From: Symbiodinium kawagutii
Lineage: Eukaryota; Sar; Dinophyceae; Suessiales; Symbiodiniaceae
NCBI GenBank assembly: GCA_009767595.1
Contig: VSDK01012728.1
Coordinates: 709,136-773,135 of the forward strand
Reading direction: 5' to 3'
Length of the DNA stretch: 64,000 bases
The notes under the pieces are model-generated. The model had not been told where the DNA came from, made no database searches, and worked only from the letters and a program-made list of their open reading frames with translations. The position numbers and the translations under genes were made by a program. Every line of letters begins with the position of its first letter. Positions within the stretch are counted from its first letter, which is position 1. Below are positions 29,901 to 41,885 of this stretch, one piece after another.

Positions 29901-30337
29901 GCTTCAAGGCTTTTCCCACTAAGCAAGATTGTATCCTGCTTTACTGAAAGGGTTGTGATTATCGCAGCAAATCTTGAAGCCACTATTCTGCCAGTCCGGG
30001 CTGTAGCTGGACCGTTGTGCAATCATTACATCTATCGCTATAATATGTTTTCATATCAGCAATCGTGATCGCTAAGACATGTTTTAGTCAAAACTTAAAA
30101 CTGTTATGTCACGGTCAATTCAACCATGGCTTAAATTGGCTAGTACACTAAGGGACGACAACCAGCAGTACCTCAACCATTCACTGAACACCTCAATCGA
30201 CCTCTAATAAACCTTCAAGATTCTGTTTCAGGTGGTTGAACAACCCACCCAAAGCAATCAGATTTCCAACACTGCCGAGGGATAGACCACCCAAAGCATA
30301 AAAACTTCTGACCCAAATTAATTGGTTGATGGCCTAC

Positions 30338-30458
30338 CTTGGCAAAGTGCGGGTCGTCGGACCCGGGGTTCCGGGCTGGAGCATTGGCCGCATGGCAGCT
30401 TGCATCATGACGCACCTGTGCCGCAAACACAAGCAGCTCGGGAAAGCTGGCTGAGAGG
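30338..30458 (-). CDS. Putative internal exon
   Basis: Minus strand, acceptor GATGACGCAG and donor GCCAAG|GTAGGC. The frame LSASFPELLVFAAQVRHDAS continues to RNPGSDDPHFAK. Confidence 0.42.
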
Positions 30459-31199
30459 CTGCGTCATCAACAGGTGAAAGCTGATTACAGTACTTAGCTG
30501 GTGAATTCTCTGGTTAACGAACAAATTCATATGTTAGTCGTTTGCTACGAAGCTGACTAATTATAGTTTGAGCTGGTATGCATGGTGGTGGCCTCTTGAA
30601 AGTTTCTGAAGGCAGCTAAAGAGCTTTGGCTCCCACGACCGGTAGTTTCTCAATTCAATATACCATGCAACAGAGGGGTGAAACTGGCAATGACCGAATA
30701 CACCCTCTTTCAAGCAAACCTGGAAACCAACAATCATCATGCTCAATAGATAAACTAAACCAGCTGTAAATGATGGATTTTCCACTTTCAGGGCAGTTTA
30801 CAACAGTACTTTGGTATGCAAAAATGAAAACAAGACAAGGATTACCACAGTAACACCTGTAACCAAGTGATGGGCTCCAAGTCCCTTCGTCACTGTCCTC
30901 ACTCCGATCCAAGATATCAACCATTGAAATCGACCGAAAACTGCAGGACGATCGACGCTATCATTTGTTGAAGAACTCGGAAGAATTCACAGCCATGCAA
31001 CTTGCGACTTGTTGTACTCGATTTCCGCCTTCGATTTTCGAACAAGAAGATACCCCGTTTCGGGCCAGTAGAAAGACCGAAACGAATCACCTTTTTGGCC
31101 ATCTGCCGGGCGCACCTGGAAGTGGAGCCAGCGACACGAAGTGGGGTTCCCCTTGGAATCTGTTTCGGCGGATGTTTGTACGAGCTGGAATGGTGTAAG

Positions 31200-33392
31200 A
31201 TGGTGTAAGGTTTGGCCAGTTGAATTGACACTTATAAATGCACTTTTGCTTGGCTAGCAAGATAATGCTTGGTTGTGAATAAGATTGAAGAAGCAACCGG
31301 AATGATTGTGTGATGATTTCATGATGGCTAGTGCTGCAGACCAACTTCCATTGTGATTGCGGGGATAGCAATGGCATTTAAATTGTGCTCATTCTGTTCC
31401 CTCAGTCAATCGCCGTAGTTGGATGCCACAACGAGGGGCAACTAACCAGCATTGAAACTCTTATGAAACCATTGTGAGCAGGAAGGTGGGACACGGAACA
31501 CATATGCATTAGAGGCTTGCCAAGCACTGACAACAATCATATCTGAACTGATATGAATCAATATTGTTGTGACTCTTGCCCCAAGCACTAGATTGCTTGC
31601 AGCAGCCTTTCATACAATCCAATTAAATCAAAATAATCTATCCTACCAGCCAAAAAGCAGCGGAATATACATGGTCAAACAAGCAAACTAACTCAAGAAA
31701 CCAATGCATTGTGATAGGTACCGCGGCTGAATTGATGACACTATGTGTCCTCACAAAGTTGGTAGCTTCCCTATCACAACCATTTTCAGCTCCGACTGAT
31801 TCTCATGCTGTATCTTCAGTAGAGACTTCCATCAATGTAACATTCAGTTTGTATAGCAGTGGGTCATACTGCATAACGGTTGATTCGGTTGATGATTCTG
31901 AATAATCATGGTTGGTTGATGTTGCTGCTTCGTTGATGACTAGTTGATGGTTTGTCAAGTGCCGCTGAGCTGGGTCGTCAATCGCCCAACCGGACATCCA
32001 AGGCCTCCTCACTATTCCCCAATTTGGGATGGCTCAGCGTTTTCAGCATAGGAAATCAACGTTGAACGGGGGTAGGGAGATAGCACGGTATCGCATTCAT
32101 AGCACGATATACCGTGGCAGCTCAGGTTGGATCACTTCATCGTAGAAAACGGCCACCCATTGGGTGATTACTGAGCAATAATGACAATATTGCTACATAT
32201 CTCAGCTTGCGGGTATACGATGATATACGGTTTTGATTCTGATGATTGTAGATTGGTTCACATTGGGTTCTACGATAGGTCAATTGGGATGCTGCACAAG
32301 TTTTTGAGGCCCGTGGTAACCACAACATTGGGACGGTTGCGTTTAGCATATTGGAATGTGGGTCATTGTGGGTCGAAACAAGTGATAGTGAGACATGAAT
32401 ATTTGAATTGGTGGTTCTCATTTTCTTGCCAGTACTCGTTTCATACATCAAGCACGGTTTATGAATCCGGGTCGAGGAACCTGGTTTACTTCTACAATTC
32501 AAATCAACATATCAACATGATGCCTGGCCGCATGTTTTCGCATGGTCAAACAATTCTACATGGGGACAGATTATCAAAAATAATCTAGCGTGGAGAAGAT
32601 CGAACATGCAAGAGTTCCCCGCTCACCTGGGGTACACGGCTAGCCAGAGGTCACAGGTCACTGAAAGGACATGGAATGGAATGATTAACCGTGTGATATA
32701 TCATCAACCGTTGTCAACCGCTATGGACTATGGACTATCGTTAATCAGATTTGATTCATCAGTACGAAAATAATGCTTTCTATAACAATCGCAAGTTAAG
32801 CAGGCTTGTCTGCCCAAGTTCGCAAACCACGATCAATCACCCCCTTTCGCTTACCATTCAGAACCAACCATGATGAAGCACTTCGTTGCACTCGCCATGG
32901 ACAGCCTCTTCCACTCTCTGTTTTATCCTCGCTGATCCGACTTGGAATCTTGCGGCTTCCAGACCTGAAGAAGGGATTGACATGAATGGGGTTGTCGCTT
33001 GCGTTGAAATATTTTGAGATCATGGCTGGTTGTTCTTGTGGAAAGCACTGACAAGTTGTCGGTTTCCGGGTACATCACCGCAAAATATCCATCCAATGTG
33101 GCATAGGGGTACAGTACATGTTAACCAAGTTTAAACAATAATTAGTGGCTAATGATGTTGAATATTGAGAATGCTGGCTATTGATTTTTGTTCTTGGTAA
33201 CATTGCAAGCACTAGTAAAATGTATTGGGGCACATGGCTGTTTCTCCGATAGAATCCCTGATAAGCATAAACAGGCTAGTTTTGATGATAAACCAGCCCA
33301 TAAAGGGGGTCTATGCTGCGAGAAACCGCCACATATTTGACTGTCCACAAATGACAGAAGAACTGGATTGAGTACATAAACATGGTAAATCA
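31200..33392. other. AT-rich DNA without a supported gene
   Basis: Open frames up to 135 codons (32181-32588 plus) overlap equally long antisense frames and look like chance. Nothing recognisable. Confidence 0.4.
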
Positions 33393-33398
33393 ACGGCG

Positions 33399-33450
<52 letters not shown>
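33393..33450. repeat. (AAC)n microsatellite
   Basis: CAACAACAACAAC run of about 18 units with two CGAC interruptions. It creates a poly-Leu shadow frame on the minus strand. Confidence 0.9.
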
Positions 33451-33707
33451 GGGATTCAACACAGTTTAAGAACCAAGTCCGTAACTCACGGTGAGTTATG
33501 AGTCATGATTCATGAGGGTTGATAATTCCAACAGGAATTAAGAACTGAGGATCACATTGTGGATACTCACCCATTACACTTGCTAGCTCTAAAGGAATGA
33601 TGATATTGGATGGTCATCGTACATTGCAGGTTCAGCCCAAGAATAACCAACTGCCGGTCGTTTGTGATGCTAGGTCATAGACAGCAAGCTACTGACATGA
33701 TCTGATA

Positions 33708-33822
33708 TGGTGGCTTCTCAAAATAGGGGACCCCCAAATCATCCATTATAAACTATGAACCATTTTTAGTAATAAATCAACAATAACTTGGGGGTCCTCC
33801 TTTGGCTGGAGAAACCATCATC
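33708..33822. mobile_element. MITE-like element, family 1, copy 5 (opposite orientation)
   Basis: GGTGGCTTCTCAAAATAGGGGACCCCC at the left, GGGGGTCCTCCTTTGGCTGGAGAAACC at the right. The CCCAAATCATCC block that sits on the right in copy 4 is on the left here, so this copy is inverted. Confidence 0.75.
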
Positions 33823-34330
33823 AAACATCCAAGGAAGAAGCGCTAAGTTCAAGTTTGAGAGTTTCTCCACCCATCACCATGCAAACTTCTTGGTAGATGA
33901 ATTCTTTGCCATTGCAAGCTCAAACATCAACTCCAAATGATTAAATCCTGAAGAAACACACTAGGAGGCCTAATAGTGAAAAATCAGAATCCAAAGTTTG
34001 CTGAACAGAATGACCACAGGTTGGGGCAAAGTGAAATGGAAACGGGAGGTTCAGCTGGTGCTCTTGCCACACATCTATCACAACACGTTTAAGTAGAAGG
34101 TTCCCTCTACCAACCGCACAAATTCAAGAAAAAGAGATGATACAAATTGACTTAAATGACTGTTCGGAACAAGACGGTAGATTGGGAGCAATTAGTATAC
34201 AGAAGATTTTGCTTCTCAGACTCACAGGAAAAATTAAAACACGTGCTTGGATTGCCAGGTTTAATTTCTTGATCGGCTGTGCAAAAAGAGCTCTGAAACA
34301 ACGTTTTACATCTTTGGACGCATCTATGTA

Positions 34331-34436
34331 TGGATGTTTCTCAAATAGGGGTACCCCCAAATCATCCAGTCTATAACCTTTTGTAGGAAAAAAAACAAAC
34401 CATTTCGCTGTCCCCTATAGCTTGAGAAGCTACCAA
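34331..34436. mobile_element. MITE-like element, family 1, copy 6
   Basis: TGGATGTTTCTCAAATAGGGGTACCCCCAAATCATCC at the left and CTGTCCCCTATAGCTTGAGAAGCTACC at the right; inverted orientation like copy 5. Confidence 0.75.
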
Positions 34437-34560
34437 ATGTACATATGAATGCACCACATACGCCACAAATCTTTCCAGCGAGTCACTCATCTGATGATCT
34501 GACGGTAAAACTTTGAAACTTCAACTTCACTGCAAACTGGTCGGCACACAACCATCAAGT

Positions 34561-34656
34561 GGTGGTTTCTTAAAATAGGGCACCCCAAAAATGTATGGTT
34601 GAGAAAGGATGATTTAGGGTACGTGCGTGCCCTTACATATTCTGGGAAACACCCAA
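34561..34656. mobile_element. MITE-like element, family 1, copy 7
   Basis: GGTGGTTTCTTAAAATAGGGCACCCC at the left and a diverged right arm ending ATATTCTGGGAAACACCC. It lies only 125 bp from copy 6. Confidence 0.7.
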
Positions 34657-34742
34657 ATTATGATAATTGGGGGAAACACCCACTTTGGACGTCCCTATAA
34701 ATCCTAAATTGCATTGACTCAAACTGCTACATAAAAACACTT

Positions 34743-34857
34743 GGCAGTGGGTCAAAACCCCGTCCCCCTGCTTCCCATATCATTAACTGTTGTTTTCCTA
34801 ATTATCGTTGGTGATTATCCCCCATTAGTTGGTTGATTAATTGCTTGACCCACAGCC
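34743..34857. mobile_element. MITE-like element, family 3, copy 2 (inverted)
   Basis: GGCAGTGGGTCAAAACCCCGTCCCCCTGC at the left and TAATTGCTTGACCCACAGCC at the right; 115 bp, the reverse complement arrangement of copy 1. Confidence 0.75.
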
Positions 34858-34937
34858 ATCTTCTATCGCTGGTATATCCTATATTATTGTTGCTTATTAT
34901 CCCCTATTAACCATTAACCAGCTAGCTTACCATTACT

Positions 34938-35114
34938 ATGTCACGACCAGCCACTTCATTCATGACCCTGTTGAACGACACCAACAAAAAGGGTTCTGTC
35001 CCACGACCAGAAGGCTGCCAGTCGATCGCAGCCAAGAAACGAGTTGTTGCTCTTTGGGCGCGATGGCTGCGTTCCACTTTTCCCAATCGTCATGCCTTTG
35101 CAAAACGAACAGTG
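34938..35114 (+). CDS. Putative first exon
   Basis: ATG at 34938 and 59 open codons to a donor ACAGTG|GTGAGG. The sequence is basic (CQSIAAKKRVVALWARWLRS). GC rises inside the exon only in its second half. Confidence 0.35.
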
Positions 35115-35654
35115 GTGAGGAAAAGTCGTTTTTGTGTGTGATTGACTTGGGAAAATTGATCCACTCTTGCCTTTACCTTTGTGTGAGGCCAGTGGTTGAC
35201 ATCAAACTAACATTGTTCTTTAGCCACAAGTTGAAGCCAATTTCGCGGTGGACACTCCCGTTGACAGTGATCAACAGTAGCTGTTGAATCTTGACAGACC
35301 AATGATGCAGGACATAAGGGAGATTCCGCGACATTTGCAGGAAATGGGTTGCAATAGCCACAGAAACATCAGAAGAGCAAGCAATAAGCTTTCAAACGTC
35401 ATGAACTAGTGGCCATTTACCAGTGAACCAGTGCTGGTTAATCCCATGAGTTTGTCCCAGCGGTGAGAGATTGAGCTGCCAATGTTGCCACTGAAGCAGG
35501 CTGGTGTTTGATGTGTTTGTGTATATCTCATATCTATTCTACCAGGCACTTGATTTTCACATAATATCTAGTTTGTGTATATTTAATGTGTTTCATCTCA
35601 ATAGATATGTGTAAATCAATTGCCTGGTAGAAATTGGTAGAATGCATAGCCTGC

Positions 35655-35755
35655 CTCGATCCAAGCCCTGATGGAGCTGAGAGCCAAACGCCAGCTCACG
35701 TGCCTGCAGCTGACTGGGGCAGGAGGCCTCCAACTAGAACCAGCTTGGTCTTTAT
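35655..35755 (+). CDS. Putative exon (two open frames)
   Basis: GC-rich island with a frame LMELRAKRQLTCLQLTGAGG and a second open frame on the same strand. The splice borders are unclear. Confidence 0.28.
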
Positions 35756-35773
35756 CAAGTCCTTGATCATCTG

Positions 35774-35842
35774 GATGGTGGTTTCAACCTCTTGAATTAG
35801 TGGTTAATGATTGTAAATTAATAATGGTTAAAACCACCAACC
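35774..35842. mobile_element. MITE-like element, family 2, copy 3 (short)
   Basis: GATGGTGGTTTCAACC at the left and TTAAAACCACCAACC at the right; most of the centre is missing, leaving about 69 bp. Confidence 0.6.
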
Positions 35843-36010
35843 AGTCATGGTATGTGTAGATGTCCAGAATTTCTGTGGGAAATTCCAGCTGCAAAGCAAA
35901 TTGTAAATCTATGGCTGTCGGTGCTGTCGGTCACCTACCCTTGGTGGACGATGACCATCCCAACTGCAGGGATGCTACGGCCATCCTCCTTGTGAGTATT
36001 TGACCCATCC

Positions 36011-37194
36011 GCACCGTGGAATAAATAAGGAAGTGCCCATGAGTTTCCCAATGATAGCTTTATGGCATAATAATTTCGTAGTACGTATGGTTACTAAGTG
36101 GCTATTACTGTTTTTTTATGAGTCAGTCTAAAGGCATACTGCCGTGAATCATGACATGCGGTCTATGGCAACGTCAAGACATGTTTCCAAAGCATTGTTA
36201 TGTTCGGTAGCTGGCCATGCACAACACTGGTGTGATGTTGCAATGCTGCACCATGTCATTTGAGCAGTTTCAAAAGCGTATGTTCCCGTGGTTGGTTGCA
36301 ATAAGGAACCAGCAGTTGAAACAAATCAACAATGAACAGCCACGGGTTTCCTGAAAGTTCTCTTCCAAAGAACCTGGAAATTACATGATCTTTTAGATTC
36401 CTAGGTCAGATGTTTGATCTTTAACTGCCCATCATTGTCCATCATGAAGAATCTTTGACCACGAGTAATTGGCCATTACCAACCATTCCGAATCATTTTA
36501 CACTAATTAGCTACAATAGATTCGTAGACAATGATCATTTCAATTTGCAACCCATTGTTGGAAATCATCAGCAAATTTATATTGTTGAATGACATTGACC
36601 GTTAGTATCAGTCATACACAATCAAACACTTTCATGATTGTCATGATCAACGACATGTTATTGATCTGTTAATCATGTACGTGACATCACAACCACTGCT
36701 AGCCGTAATGAGAAAACAGTGATCAATCCATAATCATGCCTTCATAAATGGTTGCTAACAATAAAAAACTATGGTGGATAACTGGTGGGTTGATAATGGT
36801 CAATAGTTGATAGTAGTAGTGCATACTAGCGTTTGGCAAAAAAGGGTTGATATGGCTTCGGGGTCAATCTTAACCACCCCAAAAAGGGGTAGGTGAACAT
36901 CTCAACAGTATTCAACAGTTAGATTAGTTTGGTCATTCATGGGATGTTCACTCGGGGTCGAGGGTGTTGACCCACAGCCATATAGTATCATATTCATATA
37001 TTGATAACAAATAACAAACCGAGAACTACTGTCACACACAACTGTTTCTCTAAATTCCTCGTGACAGCAGAATCAACCACTGATATGTTTCCCACATCCT
37101 TATTGTCCTTGATTCCTGCTAGGTACTAGTATTTTATAACCTCGATCCTGGCTGCTTGCATGGATGGATAGTCGGTCAGTCAACCATCATAAAT
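36011..37194. other. AT-rich DNA without a supported gene
   Basis: Only short words such as GATCAATCATGG recur. A possible short exon end DDDHPNCRDATAILL before GTGAGT lies just left, at about 35930-35993. Confidence 0.4.
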
Positions 37195-37275
37195 GGCTGC
37201 GGGTCATTGGTTGGTCAACTGCTTGACCCAGCTATCATCCCCTATTATTAGCCATTAAGCGCTTGACCCACAGCC
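37195..37275. mobile_element. MITE-like element, family 3, copy 4 (deleted)
   Basis: GGCTGCGGGTCATTGGTTGGTCAACTGCTTGACCCAGC and a final GCTTGACCCACAGCC. Internal blocks are rearranged or lost. Further fragments of the family are at about 36960 and 22770. Confidence 0.5.
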
Positions 37276-37998
37276 CAGAACTGGTCGGATTTTGACATCC
37301 CCACCGACCGGACTTCAGATCCCCACCTTGGGCACACCCAGCATCGTTGGCACCTCCTGAAACCATTTCCTCGCCGCTGGATACGTTGGACATGTGCACC
37401 CGTTGGATGTGATAAGTGGGTGGATACGTCATTGAAGTACAGCCTGGAGTGACATTACTAGAGAAAACTGGTAGTTCCTTATAGCTATCCTACTTATAAC
37501 CTCACTCAAGCAACTCAGGTGCCACTTTGTATAGAATGCCACATTATCACGAGATGAAGTGGCTCCACAGAAGCGCCACATGGGAGGTCTCACAAGGGAT
37601 CATCTCATGTGAACGGAGCCACTTCCAAGCGCCAAGCTGGCTGAAAACGCTGCTTCACCGTTGGCAGGTGAAGCCTACCACAAAACTCACAATTGGACTC
37701 CTAGCATTCAACCACTGGAATTTGATCGTTCATGATAACTAGTGGGTGGCTTAGAATCCTAGAAGCATGGTAGCCCTATAGCCGTACTGAGATCGGAAAT
37801 AACCACGGTCGCAGTAAGAGCACAGGAATGAGCCATACCCAAAATCATTCATTTCGTCCCAGGGACCAAATTCAACAACCGCACGGAGTATTCAATCGTG
37901 GCTAATATCAACTAGTAATGGTCAATGATGCTGATTATGGTTCATGATCGCTGATGATGAGTATCCAAGACTTTCTGGAGACCGAAGTCTTGAGACAG

Positions 37999-38101
37999 CG
38001 CACGGGTTCTGCTGTTCGTCATCCCAGAACCACTTCCTTGGAAGAGCGAGGACCGAGTGCACAATGACAACCGGCTGCGAAGAATAGGTGCTGCTGAGCT
38101 G
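37999..38101 (+). CDS. Putative internal exon
   Basis: Acceptor CTTGAGACAG and donor GAGCTG|GTAAGG enclose 103 bp. Only one frame is open, ARVLLFVIPEPLPWKSEDRV, then NDNRLRRIGAAEL: a hydrophobic strand followed by a charged helix. No confident domain is seen. Confidence 0.48.
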
Positions 38102-38636
38102 GTAAGGTCAATGGTCAATGATTAACCGGCAACAATGAGTATGCCAACAATAAGTGCTCTGTGAATACCAAAGCTTCAAAGTCTTCAATGGGACCGGTAT
38201 CCGAAGGTTCCGGTTCTGCAAAGTTGTGAGGAGTGAGGACATGAAACCATACCTCAACAACCATACCCCAACTGAATCGGTCGATGTCCCAACAACCATA
38301 CCCCAACAACCATATCCCAACGGTGAACTGATGTTATCCACAACCATACCCCAACAATTGGCGGTCTCCAAATTTGGATGTAAACAAACCATGCCTGTGG
38401 CCTTGGTTGGCTCCAATGCATGTGTTGACGTGGCGAAGTTCGATACCAAGGGCGGGAAGCCGTTGACATTCATGAACCACGGTTATAGCCTTAATGATTT
38501 TATCAACTATAGCCGTATAGCCTTAATGATTGTATCAACCATGGTTAACTGGTTAACCATTGTAATCATTTTCAGTTTATGGATGTGAATGGTATAAATC
38601 ATGCTTAACCAGTAATATCTGCATTATTACTGGTGA

Positions 38637-38789
38637 ATGAAGATATCTCTCGTCCAGGTCAAATTCTTTGCCGTGCACAAAGGGCATGATGAGGGGAGCT
38701 CGTTAGTCTTACCCCCCTGTTCGGAAACACACATCTCAGCATTTCTCAACCGTTTTCAGGGTCACCCAAAAATCCCAAAATTCCTTTGA
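38637..38789 (+). CDS. Small ORF or first exon
   Basis: ATG at 38637, 50 codons to TGA, reading MKISLVQVKFFAVHKGHDEG, then SSLVLPPCSETHISAFLNRF. A possible donor TTTTCAG|GTCACC lies at 38759. It sits 130 bp left of the telomere-like repeat. Confidence 0.35.
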   Translation: MKISLVQVKFFAVHKGHDEGSSLVLPPCSETHISAFLNRFQGHPKIPKFL

Positions 38790-38918
38790 AAAGGATCGTG
38801 CACAGATTGGCATTATGTGTGTATTGAAAAATAAGCACAAGGAGGGCAAACCACGGCTGTTCCTATCAATTAAACATTGCTCGAAGAATCCGTGAGAAAC
38901 ACTGGCTATACGGAGTGA

Positions 38919-39003
38919 TTTAGGGTTTTAGGGTTTTAGGGTTTAGGTTTTTGGGTTTAGGGTTTTAGGGTTTTAGGGTCTTAGCGTTTTGGGGTTTAGG
39001 GCT
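38919..39003. repeat. Interstitial telomere-like repeat, TTTAGGG / TTTTAGGG
   Basis: About 11 imperfect units of TTTAGGG and TTTTAGGG in 85 bp, with single-base changes (GTTTTTGGG, TTAGCG). TTTAGGG is the plant and dinoflagellate telomere repeat. The array lies inside the sequence and is degenerate. Confidence 0.85.
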
Positions 39004-39156
39004 TGGGGCTTCTTGATTCTCAGAGTTTCAAGACAACGGGCCTCCGCAGGGTTTTGAACAGTTGACAAGACTAACTTCTGGGCAGGTCTTGTGCATCCGG
39101 GCAAACCATGGAGTCTTGCCGAAAAAATACATATGCGCACAAACAATACATATATT

Positions 39157-39263
39157 GTAGTTTCTCAGAATAGGAGTACACCCCAAACCATCCAATATTT
39201 ATCAAGCATCTATAGTAGTAAGCCAACCATCTCTTTGGTTCCCTATGGCTTGAGAAACCACCA
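39157..39263. mobile_element. MITE-like element, family 1, copy 8
   Basis: GTAGTTTCTCAGAATAGGAGTACACCCC at the left and GGTTCCCTATGGCTTGAGAAACCACC at the right. Flanks read TACATAT and ATATACAT, a possible short target duplication. Confidence 0.75.
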
Positions 39264-39358
39264 TATACATCCATACACATGTCTATGGCTATAGCTCATG
39301 AAACGGGGATCCTTCCGATCTGAAGGAATGCATCGGTCTCTTCATCATCGGCGTTTTG

Positions 39359-41090
39359 GTATGGATCGAGGGTATGATTTGCCTGTGCGTTTGAGCCTTG
39401 CGCCATACCTTATTTTTTTGAGCCGCAGCCATATATGTATATACACCTAGACATGTCCGTGAAATCTATCAACGAAAAGTTTATACAACTAACACGACAA
39501 CAAAAGTGAAATATCGGGCAGTAAAGTGCATTAATAGCTTTTAATATCATGAATGGTTTGCACAGCCAACAAGACAACGACAGTACTTATTAAATCGTTC
39601 ATCTCATTAAGAGCAATATTCCCCACACAGATTCCATGAAGATGGCTGTCAACAATGACCTCAAATGTATCTCCAAGGTGCGCCAAGAGGACAAAGCTGA
39701 TACCCCAAGACAGCCTCCAAGTTTCTTGGTAGAGCATCGCTTGCATGCATTCCCAAAAACATCGGATGCTTATGGTGGTGAATGACGGTCATTCGTAGTC
39801 GGGAATCATGATGGTTCATGATGATTAGATTATGGTCAATGATGGCTATTGCTGGTCAATAACGTGTAATGATGGGTCTCATGGTATTCAAGGAAAAAAT
39901 GCTTTATGATGCAAATCACAAGGGATGTCGACAAATATCCTGACAATTAACAATGCGTAATGTTCATGTCTAATGACTTCTGATGCTGAATGAGGTTTAA
40001 CAAGCCGCACATAATAAGGGATAACACTGTACCACAGCCAACAAGATTACTATAACCCGTTATTGGTTTGTTTCAGGGGATCCTCGAGTTCTATTGGATC
40101 TATTGGTATTGGTGAGTTCTCTTGACACGAATCATGATCATGATGCTCGAGAAACCAGCTTTGGTTGAGACCCCTGTTCAGCTTAGCTGAACTGTCGGGA
40201 CGAAGGGCCACGAGCTAAAAGGTGATGGTAAAAAGGGTACCCAACCCACTTGAGGACAACCTTTTGGGTACCATGCAGGAACACTGACAGCTTTCCCATC
40301 TCAAGATGTTGATGGATTAGTTTTCGGAAATTGCGGTATCAGCAGGATTGATGGGTGGACTACTGAATAATAAAAGGTAGTGTAAGCAACCAACATGAGA
40401 AATGTAACTACCATTGGTTGTCGGTAAAATACCCTGTCACGAGTTGCTGGCAGCCACCAGTACTTGGTTTTACTGCCTGCAGCCACACATTTCACAAATT
40501 TGATCAATGATTGGTTGCGTGGCTGGAAGTCATTGATCTGGTGGCGGATTCAGCAATGATTAGTTGGTTGATACCAGGCCAAGCACAATGGGAATGAATC
40601 CCGCCCTTCCAGTTACCTCTCCCTAGCACACAGTCGTAAACTGTTCATGGCACCTGCTTGGGGTTAGGATGGTTGCCAACACCCGGCGGAAAGTCAGGAC
40701 TTGGTATCAGCATGTCTGTAATCCCATGGTCGTGCTCACGATTTGACTGCCAGAAGAATTCATCATCTAAACATATTTACAAGATGAAACAAGTAATAAG
40801 CAATGATAGTACTGATGGGTAACTTAGCTATCTAAATCAACCAACTATCATGTAGTAGCTCTTATTGATCATAATTTGTACAAACTGGTTATTGGTGAGC
40901 CCATGGGGTACCATTGCGACCACTGGACATCATGGAGCCCGAAAAAAATCGTTAGACTCAGTGGCGAATGAGGGCTCCAGTGGTCCATCCACGTTTTGGT
41001 GGCGCTGCCTTCAAGTTTACTGAAATTTGTAGGAAATCATTGGTCGAATTTGAATAGATATGTAAATATGAATAGATTCCAGAAAATCCT
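39359..41090. other. AT-rich DNA without a supported gene
   Basis: No island with both open frame and splice signals. A short frame DLKECIGLFIIGVL before GTATGG ends at 39358. Confidence 0.4.
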
Positions 41091-41139
41091 GCTAAGAATA
41101 AGATACTATAACATAAATACTTAGAATGGAAAACCGTTC

Positions 41140-41312
41140 ATCGCAAATCATTGAAAGCACCGAGTTGTGCATGTACTCGATGGTGGCGAGTTTGCTGGTG
41201 CTGACACGGCATCCTGCTGGGGTGCTGCCAATAATGTGAGGGGTGGTGGCGTTGAAGGGACCTCCGTGAACTGATGAACTTCTGAAGCGAAGGGGAGCGG
41301 TTTCCTTGACCA
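41140..41312 (-). CDS. Putative exon
   Basis: Minus-strand frame VKETAPLRFRSSSVHGGPFN, then IIGSTPAGCRVSTSKLATIE. It directly abuts family-3 MITE copy 3. Confidence 0.35.
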
Positions 41313-41315
41313 CAT

Positions 41316-41430
41316 GGCTATGGGTCAAGCAATTAATCAACCAACTAATAGGGGATAGTCACCACCAATAATACGGAAAACAATTGTTAATAGTGGGGGA
41401 AGCAGGGGTACAGGGTTTTGACCCACTGCC
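41316..41430. mobile_element. MITE-like element, family 3, copy 3
   Basis: GGCTATGGGTCAAGCAATTAATCAACC at the left and GGGTACAGGGTTTTGACCCACTGCC at the right; 115 bp and the same orientation as copy 1. Confidence 0.75.
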
Positions 41431-41796
41431 AAATGGATTTCAGCACTATTCCAGTAACTTGCATCCAACAAACCTGGAAGGCGGCTCCTCAAAACCACAA
41501 TGGACATCTACTTCGTGCTAGCCATCTAGCCATTAGTTAAGCATCATTATTTTCAATCGGCATTATCAGCTATATAATGGTTTACTAATTGTAAAATAAA
41601 AGTACTTGATATTAAACCGTTCGTTGCACTGGCAAGCACAAATCACCATTTGTATCGGCAAAACTCGATAAAACCAACCATTATCACTAGTGAATTGTCA
41701 TTTTTGAGATTGGCTTATCCATCATTTACCACGATATTCCCTACTATTCTTGGCTGTTACCCCCTATAATCAACCACTAGTACTGGCGAGCTTCCC

Positions 41797-41885
41797 TTAC
41801 GCGGCCTGTTCAACTTCTTCTTGTTCCAGCTCGTTGGTTCCCAAAACTTCCGCACCGAGCGTATTAGCTGCCTGGAGGGCGCGCC
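41797..41885 (-). CDS. Putative terminal exon
   Basis: Minus strand with a textbook acceptor (CCTTTTTTTCAG|GG). The open frame RALQAANTLGAEVLGTNELE continues to EQEEVEQAA and TAA at 41797-41799. The acidic, alanine-rich tail looks like a protein C-terminus. Confidence 0.5.

Noticed and set aside
31002..31208. Plus- and minus-strand open frames around a mildly GC-rich stretch
   Set aside because: Three overlapping frames on the plus strand and two on the minus; no splice border or motif favours one.
38254..38473. Tandem CAACCATACCCCAACAA words read as a coding repeat on both strands
   Set aside because: Short degenerate repeat with competing open frames on both strands; no splice support. 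A downstream plus frame (VALVGSNACVDVAKFDTKGG) is suggestive but not enough.
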